Shown in pieces: positions 54,865 through 63,071 of a DNA stretch of 64,000 nt (the stretch's first letter is position 1; the number at the start of each line of letters is the position of its first letter). The notes below the pieces were generated by a model. It was given only the letters and a program-made list of their open reading frames with translations. It searched no databases and was not told where the DNA came from. This DNA comes from JAITWN01 sp964437335. Its GTDB lineage: Bacteria > Pseudomonadota > Gammaproteobacteria > SZUA-140. The position numbers and the translations under genes were made by a program. Location: contig CAYTGL010000004.1 of assembly GCA_964437335.1 (NCBI GenBank), positions 67,336 through 131,335 of the forward strand. Reading direction: 5' to 3'.

Positions 54865-56439
54865 ATGGCACGCCGACAAAAACACCTGGGTCTCGACGAC
54901 CCGCTGCTCCATCCGGAACACAAGCGGCCGATCACGCGCCGCGATTTCATCGCCCAGGGCCTGCGCGCCGGCCTCGGCGTGGCCGTCGGCACCTCGTTGT
55001 TCAGCCTGTTCGCCGATCCACGCGCGGCCTGGGCGGCACTGTCGCCGGATCTCGAGACGCTCAAAAACGGTTGTGGCATCGCGACCCAGGGCGCGGGCAA
55101 GATCCCGTTCATCTGCTTCGATCTCGCCGGCGGCGCCAACATTGCCGGCTCGAACGTGCTGGTCGGACGCCAGGGCGGCCAGTTCGATTTCCTGACGACC
55201 GCCGGCTACAGCCGGCTCGGCCTGCCGGGCACGATGATCCCGAGTCTCGGCGCCGGTAACTTCATCAATACCGATCTCGGTATCGCATTCCACACCGACA
55301 GCGCGTTCCTGCGCGGCATCCTCGAGAAGGCGGGCGGCCGCGCCGGCAGCATCAATGGCGCGATCATCCCGGCGCGTTCCGACGACGACACCGGCAACAA
55401 CCCGCACAACCCGATGTATGGCATCTATCGCGCCGGCGCCGACGGCAGCCTCGTCACGCTGATCGGGTCGCAGAGCTCGCAGTCCGGCGGCAACTCGATG
55501 GCCCCGGCCTCGATGATCGACGCAACGGTGCGCCCGACCAAGGTCGACCGGCCATCGGACGTCACCGGCATGGTCGATACCGGCCAGTTGATCGGTGTAT
55601 TGAGCCAGGGCGATGCGGTCGCGGTCATGGAGTCGATACAGCGCATCAGCGCGCGCAAGCTCGGGCGCGTCGACACCAAACTCAGCACCGACGCGGTGAT
55701 CAAGGACCTCGTCAGCTGCGGCTATGTGAAGGCCGCGGACCTCGCCGACCGCTTCGGCAATCCGGCGACCCTGAACCCTGCGCTCGATCCGCTGATCGTC
55801 GGGCCGAACGGGATCTTCACCGAAGCCGAGCTCAATGGCGACGGCGAATTCCGCAAGACGGCGTCGGTCATGAAAATGGTCATCAGCGGCTTCGCCGGCG
55901 CCGGCACGATCACGATGGGCGGATACGACTATCATACCGGCGATCGCGCGACCGGCGAGCTGCGCGATCTGCGCGCCGGCCGCTGCATGGGCGCCTGCCT
56001 CGAATATGCCGCGCGCGTCGGCGTGCCGCTGATGCTCTACGTGTTCAGCGACGGCTCGGTGTTCAGCAACGGCATGATCGACGATACGGCGAACGGCCGC
56101 GGCAAGGGCGTGTGGACCGGTGACAACTCTTCGACCGCCGCGTCGCTGATCCTCATCTACAACCCGGGAGGGCGTCCGGCGCTGCTCGGCGCAACGCCTG
56201 AACAGCAGGCCCAGCACCAGCAAATCGGCTGGTACCGCGCCGAGGGTTCGGTAGAGACCGGGTCGACCCCGGCCGCGAACAACGTGAACCTGCTGGTCGA
56301 GACCGTGATCCTGAACTATCTCGCACTGCACGGCGACCAGGGCAGCTTCGGCGCCCGGTTCCCCGGCCATGGACTCGGCAACGCCGCAATGCAGGATCGC
56401 CTGATCGCGTTCCAGCCTATCGTCAACGGAACGATCTGA
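54865..56439 (+). CDS. Tat-exported DUF1501 protein (alkaline-phosphatase/sulfatase-like fold)
   Basis: 524 residues. Twin-arginine signal ITRRDFIAQGLRAGLGVAVG (Arg25-Arg26) means it is exported folded, usually with a cofactor or metal. The body matches DUF1501 in outline (FDLAGGANIAGSNVL, FGNPATLNPALDPLIVG, MGGYDYHTGDRATGE), a family in the phosphatase/sulfatase superfamily without settled activity. Third gene of the plus-strand unit. In planctomycetes DUF1501 genes commonly pair with cytochrome-domain genes, so pairing with haem proteins here is consistent. Confidence 0.86.
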   Translation: MARRQKHLGLDDPLLHPEHKRPITRRDFIAQGLRAGLGVAVGTSLFSLFADPRAAWAALSPDLETLKNGCGIATQGAGKIPFICFDLAGGANIAGSNVLVGRQGGQFDFLTTAGYSRLGLPGTMIPSLGAGNFINTDLGIAFHTDSAFLRGILEKAGGRAGSINGAIIPARSDDDTGNNPHNPMYGIYRAGADGSLVTLIGSQSSQSGGNSMAPASMIDATVRPTKVDRPSDVTGMVDTGQLIGVLSQGDAVAVMESIQRISARKLGRVDTKLSTDAVIKDLVSCGYVKAADLADRFGNPATLNPALDPLIVGPNGIFTEAELNGDGEFRKTASVMKMVISGFAGAGTITMGGYDYHTGDRATGELRDLRAGRCMGACLEYAARVGVPLMLYVFSDGSVFSNGMIDDTANGRGKGVWTGDNSSTAASLILIYNPGGRPALLGATPEQQAQHQQIGWYRAEGSVETGSTPAANNVNLLVETVILNYLALHGDQGSFGARFPGHGLGNAAMQDRLIAFQPIVNGTI

Positions 56440-56447
56440 CCTGCCCG

Positions 56448-57131
56448 CTAGCGCGCCGTCAGGCGTTCCAGCAACACCACCATCTGCCGGTTGATCGCGA
56501 CATAAGACGCGGGCGGCGCCGCGCGCAGCGCGGCCTCCGACTGCACATACGCGCCGGTGACGAGTTCATCGCGGCAGTGCGAGATCAGCGCGTCGAGACT
56601 TTGTGGCGTTGTCTCAAGGTGAAACTGCAGGCCGAGCACCCGGCTGCCGATCCGGAACGCCTGGTTTGCACACGCCGCGCTGCTCGCGAGCCGCACCGCG
56701 CCCGGCGGCAGGTCGAAGGTTTCACCGTGCCAGTGCAAGACCTGCATGCGCGCCGGGAACGCGAAGACATCCGCCGGATCCGCGACGCTCTCGATGTCGT
56801 ACCAGCCGATTTCCTTCTGCACCCCCGGATACACGCGCGCCCCGAATGCGCTCGCGATCAGTTGCGCGCCGAGACAGATGCCAAGCACCGGGATTCCGGC
56901 CCGGATGGCCTCGCGCAGAAACTGTTTTTCATCTCTCAACCAGGGTAGCGCTGTCTCGTCATTGACGCTCATCGGGCCACCAAGCGCGATGATCAGGTCG
57001 AGGCCAGCAATGGGCGGTAGCGTCGGGGAATCAAAGAAGCGGGTGGTCGACCATCCGGACTGGTGTCGGGCGACCCATGATTCAATGCTACCCAGGCCTT
57101 CGAAAGGGACGTGCTGAAGGACGTGGATCAA
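56448..57131 (-). CDS. Class I glutamine amidotransferase (GMP synthase-like)
   Basis: 227 residues, a stand-alone amidotransferase domain. Nucleophile Cys86 in VLGICLGAQLIA, with His171 and Glu173 in GLQFHLET completing the triad. N-terminal IHVLQHVPFEGLGSIESW is typical of the YfeJ/GuaA-like single-domain group that may act as gamma-glutamyl hydrolases. Its start is directly adjacent to the stop of the upstream lipoprotein gene. Specific substrate unknown. Confidence 0.9.
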   Translation of the reverse strand: MIHVLQHVPFEGLGSIESWVARHQSGWSTTRFFDSPTLPPIAGLDLIIALGGPMSVNDETALPWLRDEKQFLREAIRAGIPVLGICLGAQLIASAFGARVYPGVQKEIGWYDIESVADPADVFAFPARMQVLHWHGETFDLPPGAVRLASSAACANQAFRIGSRVLGLQFHLETTPQSLDALISHCRDELVTGAYVQSEAALRAAPPASYVAINRQMVVLLERLTAR

Positions 57132-58229
57132 TCAGGACTCCGGCGCTAATAGCAGGTCAGACCAGTCTATGGATTCGGTGACGACGGAGCTGCCGAGGTC
57201 GATCGTCAGCAATACCCCATCGGACTCGACGGTTGCGACGATGCTGCGGTTGGAGTTGACGAGTTTGATCTCTCCGGCGAAGGGGACATCGAGGAATGAG
57301 GCGGGTTTTCCTGCCTGCCAGGTGATCGGCGTCGAGCCAGTCGTCGCGACAGTCACGATGATTTCGCTCGACGGCGATGTCGTATAGCGGTTCAGCCGGC
57401 TATCGCCTTCGAGCGAAGCCTGCACGACGAGCGAATACTCGCCGGTGTCGTCGTTGTCGATGATAGTGATTCGGAACGGCCGGAACTGGTAATTGACCAC
57501 GCTCAGAGGATGTGTCGGCTGCGTCAGAAAATGCTCGGCGTTCAGCCCGCCGATAATCCCTGCAGACGGGTCTGCCGCAATCCGGATATCCGCTGTCAGT
57601 ACACCGCCTGTCCGCGATGCCGAATAAACGAACTTATCGGTATAGCTCGTCCGTGTTCCGTTACCGTTATTGATCTGGAACGGTCCCAGAACCGCTGTCG
57701 CCTGGAAGTTCCAGTTGTTGACAGCGCTGGCCAAGTCGCCACTATGCAAAATCGCGGCGATCTCGAGCGTGCCGTCGACGAGCAGGCCTTCGATGGAACA
57801 CTGAAAGAAAGCTGCGCGCAGCGCTTCACCGGGCGGCACGAAGAAGCCGGAGTTGTTGACCTCATAGCTGAGCTGGTTGGTGCCCGGCCCCGGTTCGATT
57901 GACGCATTGCATTCCGGCATGAGTACCGCGTCGCCTCGCTGACGCGAGGGGTTCGTCAACAACCCAGCGCCCTTGTGCACCATCGTGGTCGTGATATCGC
58001 CGATCAACGCCAGCCGGCCGACCATCGCCATGACCGATTGCGTCAGTAATTCGGCATCCTCGGCGGTGATCTCGTCGATCGGTGTCGGCAGCGTCACGCT
58101 CGGGTCGGGATCGGGGTCAGGCGGCGGGGTTGGGCCGGCCGCTTCATTGTCCGAACTGCAGCTGCTACAGCCGCCCAGCAGAAGCACGGCCGCGAGAATT
58201 AGAGTGAGATATGCGGAACTTGCCTTCAT
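57132..58229 (-). CDS. Hypothetical lipoprotein, beta-rich
   Basis: 365 residues with a lipoprotein signal (LILAAVLLLGGC, Cys21), a Pro/Asp spacer (TPPPDPDPDPSVTLPTP) and a beta-rich body with two conserved-looking cysteines (MPECNAS, FFQCSIEG). I do not recognise a family. No gap to the amidotransferase gene, so probably co-transcribed with it. Upstream, a TAATAT stretch near 58273-58278 could serve as -10. Confidence 0.75.
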   Translation of the reverse strand: MKASSAYLTLILAAVLLLGGCSSCSSDNEAAGPTPPPDPDPDPSVTLPTPIDEITAEDAELLTQSVMAMVGRLALIGDITTTMVHKGAGLLTNPSRQRGDAVLMPECNASIEPGPGTNQLSYEVNNSGFFVPPGEALRAAFFQCSIEGLLVDGTLEIAAILHSGDLASAVNNWNFQATAVLGPFQINNGNGTRTSYTDKFVYSASRTGGVLTADIRIAADPSAGIIGGLNAEHFLTQPTHPLSVVNYQFRPFRITIIDNDDTGEYSLVVQASLEGDSRLNRYTTSPSSEIIVTVATTGSTPITWQAGKPASFLDVPFAGEIKLVNSNRSIVATVESDGVLLTIDLGSSVVTESIDWSDLLLAPES

Positions 58230-58358
58230 TCGCAGCCCGCCGGGCGAGTGGCCCGGTTACCCTGAGGTACATATTATGCGGCATTTGCCGGAAAAACGCC
58301 CGGTGGATTTCGCCGGCCCCAGCAGAACTATCGGCAGATCAGTGAGATACTTGAAGGT

Positions 58359-58435
58359 TGGCGCGCCCTAGAGGATTCGAACCTCTGACCTTTGGAATCG
58401 GAATCCAACGCTCTATCCAACTGAGCTAAGGGCGC
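58359..58435 (-). tRNA. tRNA-Arg (anticodon CCG)
   Basis: On the minus strand: acceptor arms GCGCCCT and AGGGCGC pair fully; the D arm has AGCTCAGTTGGATAGAGC; the anticodon stem TTGGA/TCCAA encloses loop TTCCGAT, so anticodon CCG (complement at 58399-58401); the T arm has AGAGGTTCGAATCCTCT. Discriminator G and an encoded CCA end the 77-base gene. It reads CGG codons. Confidence 0.97.
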
Positions 58436-58451
58436 TAAGTGGCGACCGGCA

Positions 58452-58480
58452 AGCATATGACAGCATACCTGGCAAATCAA
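58452..58480 (-). promoter_or_regulatory. tRNA-Arg promoter
   Basis: Minus strand TTGATT, 17 bases, TATGCT, ending 16 bases ahead of the mature tRNA 5' end. Confidence 0.55.
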
Positions 58481-58602
58481 CCGCGCGACCGGGGGGTTTT
58501 CTATCTGTCACCACGACATGACATCCGTGGTGCACGGACATCATCAGGAGTCAGGCACGAACCGCTGCATCCAGCGCGGCGGTAGATGAGATCAAGGGCC
58601 GG

Positions 58603-59130
58603 TCACAGCGGGCGCAATGCGGCGCCCGGATCCTTGGCCTTCATTTTCTTGATGACGCCGGCGAGGTTCCCATCGAGACTCGCAAGCATCTCTTCGGGCA
58701 TGGAACTGAGCGCATCGACGAGCGCCCCCTGCACCGGACGCGGCGCGGCATCGAGCAGTTCCTGGCCCTTCGGGGTTATATAGAGGCGGACGACACGCTG
58801 ATCCGGCCCGATGCGCTGCTTGCGCACGAACCCCTTCTTGCGCAGCTTGTCGACCATGCTGGAGCAGTTCGAGGGATGAACGGAGAGGACCAGCGCGAGT
58901 TCGGTAACCTTGAGGCCGGGCGCATGGCTGAGTTCCCGCATGGCCCATAACTGCACGGCGCTGACGCCGCACTGCTGTTCGATCCAGTGTGAATGCGCCT
59001 GGATCGATCCGAAGATGATACGCAACGACTGGACTACGGTGCGCACCCGCTCGTCTCGCCGACCCTTATCGTCCTCCCGTCCCATGTCTGCTGACAGGGT
59101 TGGGACGTTTCCCAGTATCGGCTGTTGCAT
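58603..59130 (-). CDS. MarR-family transcriptional regulator
   Basis: 175 residues. Winged helix-turn-helix of the MarR type: VSAVQLWAMRELSHAPGLKVTELALVLSVHPSNCSSMVDKLRKKGFVRKQRIGPDQRVVRLYITPKGQELL, with helical dimerisation ends. The recognition helix (HPSNCSSMVDKL) and the wing (RIGPDQRVVRL) are intact. It would repress itself or neighbours in response to small molecules. It lies between tRNA-Arg and the accessory gene run. Ligand unknown. Confidence 0.9.
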   Translation of the reverse strand: MQQPILGNVPTLSADMGREDDKGRRDERVRTVVQSLRIIFGSIQAHSHWIEQQCGVSAVQLWAMRELSHAPGLKVTELALVLSVHPSNCSSMVDKLRKKGFVRKQRIGPDQRVVRLYITPKGQELLDAAPRPVQGALVDALSSMPEEMLASLDGNLAGVIKKMKAKDPGAALRPL

Positions 59131-59153
59131 GGCGGCCCCCCGAGCGACTAATG

Positions 59154-59182
59154 CTTATATATTATCATCGTGATGCGAACAA
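59154..59182 (-). promoter_or_regulatory. marR-family gene promoter in an AT-rich gap
   Basis: Minus strand TTGTTC, 17 bases, TATAAG, with predicted start about 17 bases ahead of the ATG. The surrounding gap (59131-59244) is strikingly AT-rich, with alternating TA stretches near 59200-59220, and contains the small palindrome ATCA-CGA-TGAT inside the spacer, which could be an operator for the regulator itself. Confidence 0.5.
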
Positions 59183-59244
59183 TAAAGTTCAACTTCAATC
59201 ATATATGTGTATATATTATAGTCCAATCACCCTGCGCGTCATGT

Positions 59245-59676
59245 CTATTTAGCCGGGTTTCGTACGGAGCGTCGCCTTGTCTCCGCCACGGATTTTGAAA
59301 CCATTTTCTCCAGAATTCTGAGGTTTATATCAGATAGTCGCTTAACGTATAAGCAAGCTTTGCCCGCTTTCAGCTTACCAAGTTCAGACACCAGGCGATC
59401 ATGATCTGCGCCGCACGGGGTGACATACAAACTGATAGCGTCTTTGCGAGACGAGAATCCCACCAGGCACGCATCGCCTTCGTGTCCACTGGCATACTTA
59501 TAATGATAACTGCCAAAGCCTACGATACTGCTTCCCCACATCTTTGGCGTTTCGCCCGTCACTTTGTTCATTAAAGCGACGAGTGTTTCGCAATCCTGGC
59601 GACGCTGTTCGTCTTTTATTTCACCCAGGTACGCGCGAACACTTGATTCAGTTTGCTTGGTCTTCAGTTTGTACAT
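59245..59676 (-). CDS. DUF1801 (YdhG-like) protein
   Basis: 143 residues. DUF1801 features: SVRAYLGEIKDEQRRQDCETLVALMNKVTGETPKMWGSSIVGFGSYHYKYASGHEGDACLVGFSSRKDAISLYV. Members are small cytoplasmic proteins of unknown function, often found in mobile or cassette DNA. It has lower GC than the flanking core genes. Same strand as the other accessory genes here. Confidence 0.88.
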   Translation of the reverse strand: MYKLKTKQTESSVRAYLGEIKDEQRRQDCETLVALMNKVTGETPKMWGSSIVGFGSYHYKYASGHEGDACLVGFSSRKDAISLYVTPCGADHDRLVSELGKLKAGKACLYVKRLSDINLRILEKMVSKSVAETRRRSVRNPAK

Positions 59677-59739
59677 TGTAGCCTCTGCCGCGCTCTTTGC
59701 CCCGGATGGGACAGCCTTGGGGTCGACGGCGAATGAACG

Positions 59740-60282
59740 CTAAACGCCGTACGGGATCTTGGCAGCCATCATCTTTCTCCGGTCAATCTTGCGCCCGTCG
59801 ACAATGAAAGTTCCGTCACCAACCGCGTGAACCGCGCGCCTCTCTTTGCGCGTGTTGTCGATGTATGCGGCCACTGCCTCCAACACGACGATGTTGTGCC
59901 TTTTGACGATGTCTATGACCTTGCACTCGATGTTGGCGAGACACTCCTTGATCAAAGGCGGCCTGACGACTTTGCCCCGCACCGGCGTGAGCTTGAACCT
60001 GGCGAACTTGTCTGTGTCTGTCCCGGAGCACGTCCCTATACCGACCAATTTATCGAGCATGTCGACCGTGGGAATGGCGATGACGCACTCCCTGTTCTTT
60101 CGCAACGCCGAGAAAGAGTGATTCCACTCACCCGTGGCGATCGCAAATACCGGAGTGAAATCCAACACCATGGTCCAGGAGATAGTCATGATGTTGTCCT
60201 TCTGCCCATCATGGGTCGTCACGAGGACGACGGGTCCCGATTCCAGCAGCGTAAAAGCTTTGCTCAACTTCAACTGACGCAT
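59740..60282 (-). CDS. Flavin reductase-like (FMN-binding split barrel) protein
   Basis: 180 residues. N-terminal LESGPVVLVTTHDGQKDNIMTISWTMVLDFTPVFAIATGEWNHSF is the FMN-binding split-barrel pattern of flavin reductases and related oxidoreductases. A 5' piece and the 3' end of this gene also occur, fused, at 61759-61864, so a second copy once existed. Cofactor use and partner are unknown. Confidence 0.88.
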   Translation of the reverse strand: MRQLKLSKAFTLLESGPVVLVTTHDGQKDNIMTISWTMVLDFTPVFAIATGEWNHSFSALRKNRECVIAIPTVDMLDKLVGIGTCSGTDTDKFARFKLTPVRGKVVRPPLIKECLANIECKVIDIVKRHNIVVLEAVAAYIDNTRKERRAVHAVGDGTFIVDGRKIDRRKMMAAKIPYGV

Positions 60283-60346
60283 GAGAGCACCTGGTGATAT
60301 TCCACTGTCTAATGGTCAGGCAGAGTTCGCGCGCACGGTGTCGATA

Positions 60347-60757
60347 TCAACGGTGATATTCCCCCTGCGCCTCGGGCTGGCGGACGACTTCGAGCACCCG
60401 AAGATTCAGCTTCTTGCCTCCGGGCACCTGCCAAGCGATCGATTGCCCGACGGAAAGGCCAAGCAGGGCGCTGCCGACAGGGGCCATAATGGACACGGTT
60501 CCGGCCGGACCCGTGGCTTCAGGATATACAAGAGTCAGCTCGTACCTGGAGCCGCTGAGTTCGTCAATGAACCGGACGCAGGAATTCATCGTGACGACCT
60601 CGGACGGAACTTCCGTCGGCTCGACTATCGTCGCCCGATCAAGTTCGTGGCGCAGGTCCTCCACACCGGGAAGGCGATCATAGGATTCCGAATCGAGCAG
60701 GCGGTCTATGCGCTGAAAATCAAGGCTGGATACGATAATCGGAGGATGTTTTTCCAT
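60347..60757 (-). CDS. rnk: Rnk-type nucleoside diphosphate kinase regulator (GreA/GreB C-terminal fold)
   Basis: 136 residues from ATG 60757, the length of E. coli Rnk. A short N-terminal helix pair (SSLDFQRIDRLLDSESYDRLPGVEDLRHELDRATIVEP) precedes a GreA/GreB-like C-terminal domain (VTMNSCVRFIDELSGSRYELTLVYPEA, APVGSALLGLSVGQSIAWQVPGGKKLNLRVLEV). Rnk binds RNA polymerase near the secondary channel and affects nucleoside diphosphate kinase levels. In this accessory run it is probably a paralogue rather than the core copy. Confidence 0.88.
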   Translation of the reverse strand: MEKHPPIIVSSLDFQRIDRLLDSESYDRLPGVEDLRHELDRATIVEPTEVPSEVVTMNSCVRFIDELSGSRYELTLVYPEATGPAGTVSIMAPVGSALLGLSVGQSIAWQVPGGKKLNLRVLEVVRQPEAQGEYHR

Positions 60758-60888
60758 TCTGATGAACCTTTGGTTTGGGGGCAACGCCGGAGGGTCGGAG
60801 ACGGACGGCACAATCAAGAGATCTGGCTGATATCTTGGACCATGCTAACGGGGACTGCAAGGAATCGCCCCATATCCGTCCCGCAAAG

Positions 60889-61719
60889 TCACCGGTGCGA
60901 TGCTTGCGAAGCGTCCGGTGGACTGTCGGGTTGGGCGGTGGGACTTGGCACGGCTCCGATAGTTTTCTGAAGGTTCAGCATGCTTTCGTGGCTGACCTGA
61001 ACGGCGCCGCGTCGAGGCCTGTCCAGGTCGATAATGAGGTAGACAACCAGAGCGATGAGAACCACCAGGGTGAAGGCCGCGAGAGTGACCCGGTGCCCGG
61101 CCATTCCGGATGCATAGCCGAGCGTGGCCGTTGTCAGAACGGTCGTCGCGAACATCAGAAACAGCACGATTTCCGGTACCTGCCGGTTCAATGCCACATT
61201 TCTGGTGGAGGATGTATCGATTAATTCATTCAAGGACTCGATGAAAAGCCCGCTGGTGACGACGCTCTTGTCCAGTTCCGCCGCCCGCACCGCATGGCTC
61301 CACAGTTGTGCTTCCATCGATTTCGCCTGATGCAGCAGCGTTTCGTGCAATGCAGGTTCCGTGGCATCGACACGACCTTCCTGAATGCGAATATCCAGGT
61401 ATTGGCGGAGCAGCGCTTGCACTTCATCTTGCATCTCCCCGGGCAGAAGTTGCGCCCTGAGATAGGCGCTCCCGATGGCATTGGCTTCGGCCACGACCGT
61501 CTGGCTGCGATCTTCGTAGCGTTGCAGCGCCGCAGAAAATGTGAAAGCCAGCAACAGCGCTAGCAGCCCCAGCATCGAGACCAGAACAGCATTGGCTTGC
61601 GTGATCGCTTCAGCCGCGCTCGCCTGTCTGCGACGACCGTTTCGAAAGCCAATTTCCATGGCAAGCAGCATGAAAATAAAGAGACCGAACACGATCAAGA
61701 CGCTGCTTTGGGTGTACAT
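60889..61719 (-). CDS. DUF4239 membrane protein
   Basis: 276 residues from ATG 61719, preceded by GTGAGGGA. Four membrane segments: two near the N terminus (SSVLIVFGLFIFMLLAMEIGF, AVLVSMLGLLALLLAFTFSAAL) and two near the C terminus (EIVLFLMFATTVLTTATLGYASG, VTLAAFTLVVLIALVVYLIID). Between them is a helical cytoplasmic or periplasmic region with DRSQTVVAEANAIGSAYLRAQLLP, diagnostic of DUF4239 (bestrophin-like). Channel function is suspected for the family, unproven. Confidence 0.87.
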   Translation of the reverse strand: MYTQSSVLIVFGLFIFMLLAMEIGFRNGRRRQASAAEAITQANAVLVSMLGLLALLLAFTFSAALQRYEDRSQTVVAEANAIGSAYLRAQLLPGEMQDEVQALLRQYLDIRIQEGRVDATEPALHETLLHQAKSMEAQLWSHAVRAAELDKSVVTSGLFIESLNELIDTSSTRNVALNRQVPEIVLFLMFATTVLTTATLGYASGMAGHRVTLAAFTLVVLIALVVYLIIDLDRPRRGAVQVSHESMLNLQKTIGAVPSPTAQPDSPPDASQASHR

Positions 61720-61758
61720 AATTTCCCTCACGGAGTCACGGTCCTTCTAATAAGATCA

Positions 61759-61864
61759 ATGAACGCTAAACGCCGCGAAAGAGTGATTCCACTCGCCCGT
61801 GGCGATCGCAAATACCGGAGTGAAATCCAGCACCATGGTCCAGGAGATAGTCATGATGTTGTCC
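61759..61864 (-). pseudogene. Remnant of a second flavin reductase gene with internal deletion
   Basis: The 106 bases match two separate parts of the gene at 59740-60282. Positions 61759-61776 equal 59733-59749 and flanks (3' end with stop codon). Positions 61778-61864 equal about 60112-60198 (5' coding part) with only two substitutions. The join falls at the shared heptamer AACGCCG, present at both break points in the intact gene (59743-59749 and 60104-60110). So the middle of a duplicate gene was lost between short direct repeats. Confidence 0.85.
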
Positions 61865-61883
61865 AATGAATTGTCAGGCGATT

Positions 61884-62393
61884 TCACTTGATTTCAATTC
61901 CTGCCATACGGGCGAACGCAACAAAATCAAGTGCTGTGTTTTGATCGTGCACGATACGCCATTGGCCATCCTGTAACTGGAAAACATATGTAAGCCATGT
62001 AACGATTGGCATGTCTTCTGGCTTGGCGCGATATTGGTATTTCACAAGCGCCATCGCCACATCTTCTCCTACAACCTTGTGAACAACTGAACCTTCCCAT
62101 ACCCAATTTGGATCTTTAAACCATTGCTCGTGTATTTCAATGGTTTCGGACGGGGTTGTGAAGGCATGCCCATTTTGAACGATTGTATAAAGAGTGTCGC
62201 TTTTTGTGAGGTGCGACTTAAATGCCTCTATATCTCTATTGGAAATGGCTTCCAAATGTTCTTGCAGAGCTGTATCAAAATCGGGCTTCACAGGTGCTCC
62301 TCCGCTACAGGCGGTCAGTGTAAAAATGGCAAACGCGGCTATGGCGAATGCCAATGTGTTTTTAACGCGATCGCTTCGCCCGGAGTACCACAT
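61884..62393 (-). CDS. SnoaL/DUF4440-like lipoprotein
   Basis: 169 residues with lipoprotein signal (KNTLAFAIAAFAIFTLTAC, Cys29). The rest is a compact alpha+beta barrel of the SnoaL/NTF2-like type: ALQEHLEAISNRDIEAFKSHLTKSDTLYTIVQNGHAFTTPSETIEIHEQWFKDP and VFQLQDGQWRIVHDQNTAL. Base composition is notably more AT-rich than the core genome, suggesting transfer. Its start lies 32 bases inside the 3' end of the upstream reductase gene. Ligand unknown. Confidence 0.85.
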   Translation of the reverse strand: MWYSGRSDRVKNTLAFAIAAFAIFTLTACSGGAPVKPDFDTALQEHLEAISNRDIEAFKSHLTKSDTLYTIVQNGHAFTTPSETIEIHEQWFKDPNWVWEGSVVHKVVGEDVAMALVKYQYRAKPEDMPIVTWLTYVFQLQDGQWRIVHDQNTALDFVAFARMAGIEIK

Positions 62394-63015
62394 GGGTGGC
62401 TTTCTCGGACGCTACGAACTGCACGCATTCATATCCTAGAGCCCGCAGGTCCACCCCCTCGAACAACCGCTCGCCCCGACCCAGCAGGACCGGGGCGATC
62501 GCGACATGCAGTTCATCAATGAGAGCCTCTCGAAGATACTGCTGAATCACATTGGGCCCTCCACCTATGCGCACGTCCATGCCGTTTGCCGCTTCGCGCG
62601 CCCGGTCCAGCGCCTCGTGAATTCCGCCCGTGACGAAATGGAACGTCGTATTGCCTTCCATCTCGATGGGCGGACGCGCGTGATGAGTCAGGACGAAAAC
62701 GGGCACGTGGTACGGTGGGTTGTCACCCCACCAGCCCTTCCATTCGAAATCGGGCCAAGGACCGCGAATCGGTCCGAACATGTTCCTCCCCAGAATCCAC
62801 GCTCCGATATTCCTGAATCCCCGCGCGGCAAAATCGTCGTCGACCCCGGTCGTGCCATCGCCCGCACCGTGGGTCCTCTGGAACGTGCGAGTTGGGATGA
62901 ACCACTGGTGCAAGTTCTCCCCGCCTACCCCGAGCCCATTGTTGATGTCCTGATCCGGACCCGCTCCGTATCCGTCAAGTGAGATGGCAAAGCTCTCAAC
63001 TCGGACCTGCCCCAT
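62362..63015 (-). CDS. Dihydrofolate reductase-family (RibD C-terminal) protein
   Basis: 217 residues from ATG 63015 with GGAGG upstream. MGQVRVESFAISLDGYGAGPDQD is the usual start of this small reductase family; RNIGAWILGRNMFGP and VRIGGGPNVIQQYLREALIDELHVAIAPVLLGRGERLFEG follow, forming the NADPH site. Related proteins are common on plasmids and in cassettes. This is not the essential FolA, and the substrate is unknown. Confidence 0.9.
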   Translation of the reverse strand: MGQVRVESFAISLDGYGAGPDQDINNGLGVGGENLHQWFIPTRTFQRTHGAGDGTTGVDDDFAARGFRNIGAWILGRNMFGPIRGPWPDFEWKGWWGDNPPYHVPVFVLTHHARPPIEMEGNTTFHFVTGGIHEALDRAREAANGMDVRIGGGPNVIQQYLREALIDELHVAIAPVLLGRGERLFEGVDLRALGYECVQFVASEKATHVVLRAKRSR

Positions 63016-63039
63016 TCTCAGACCTCCACTTGGACTGAC

Positions 63040-63071
63040 GCCTAACGTAAAGCTAAGGGGCGTGTTAGAGC
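63040..63071 (-). repeat. attC-like short palindrome at the MAPEG 3' end
   Basis: Minus strand: GCTCTAAC, 17 bases, GTTAGGC. The MAPEG stop codon TAA lies inside the CTAAC element, as in integron cassettes. Core sites match attC R'' and R' (RYYYAAC-like and GTTRRRY). The 32-base span is shorter than known complete attC sites, so this may be an eroded or truncated one. Confidence 0.4.

Noticed and set aside
52972..56370. 1,132-residue minus-strand open frame opposite the LamG and DUF1501 genes
   Set aside because: Antisense shadow caused by strong third-position GC bias. It has no signal peptide, no recognisable domain, and the plus-strand genes have haem, LamG and Tat features.
58359..58435. 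Direct repeat of the tRNA-Arg 3' end as an island attachment site
   Set aside because: I found no second copy of the tRNA end within the window; the far boundary may lie outside it.
60283..60346. CATTAGAC near the Rnk-flavin reductase gap as an attC core site
   Set aside because: The match is a single weak hexamer with no complementary partner at the other end of either gene.
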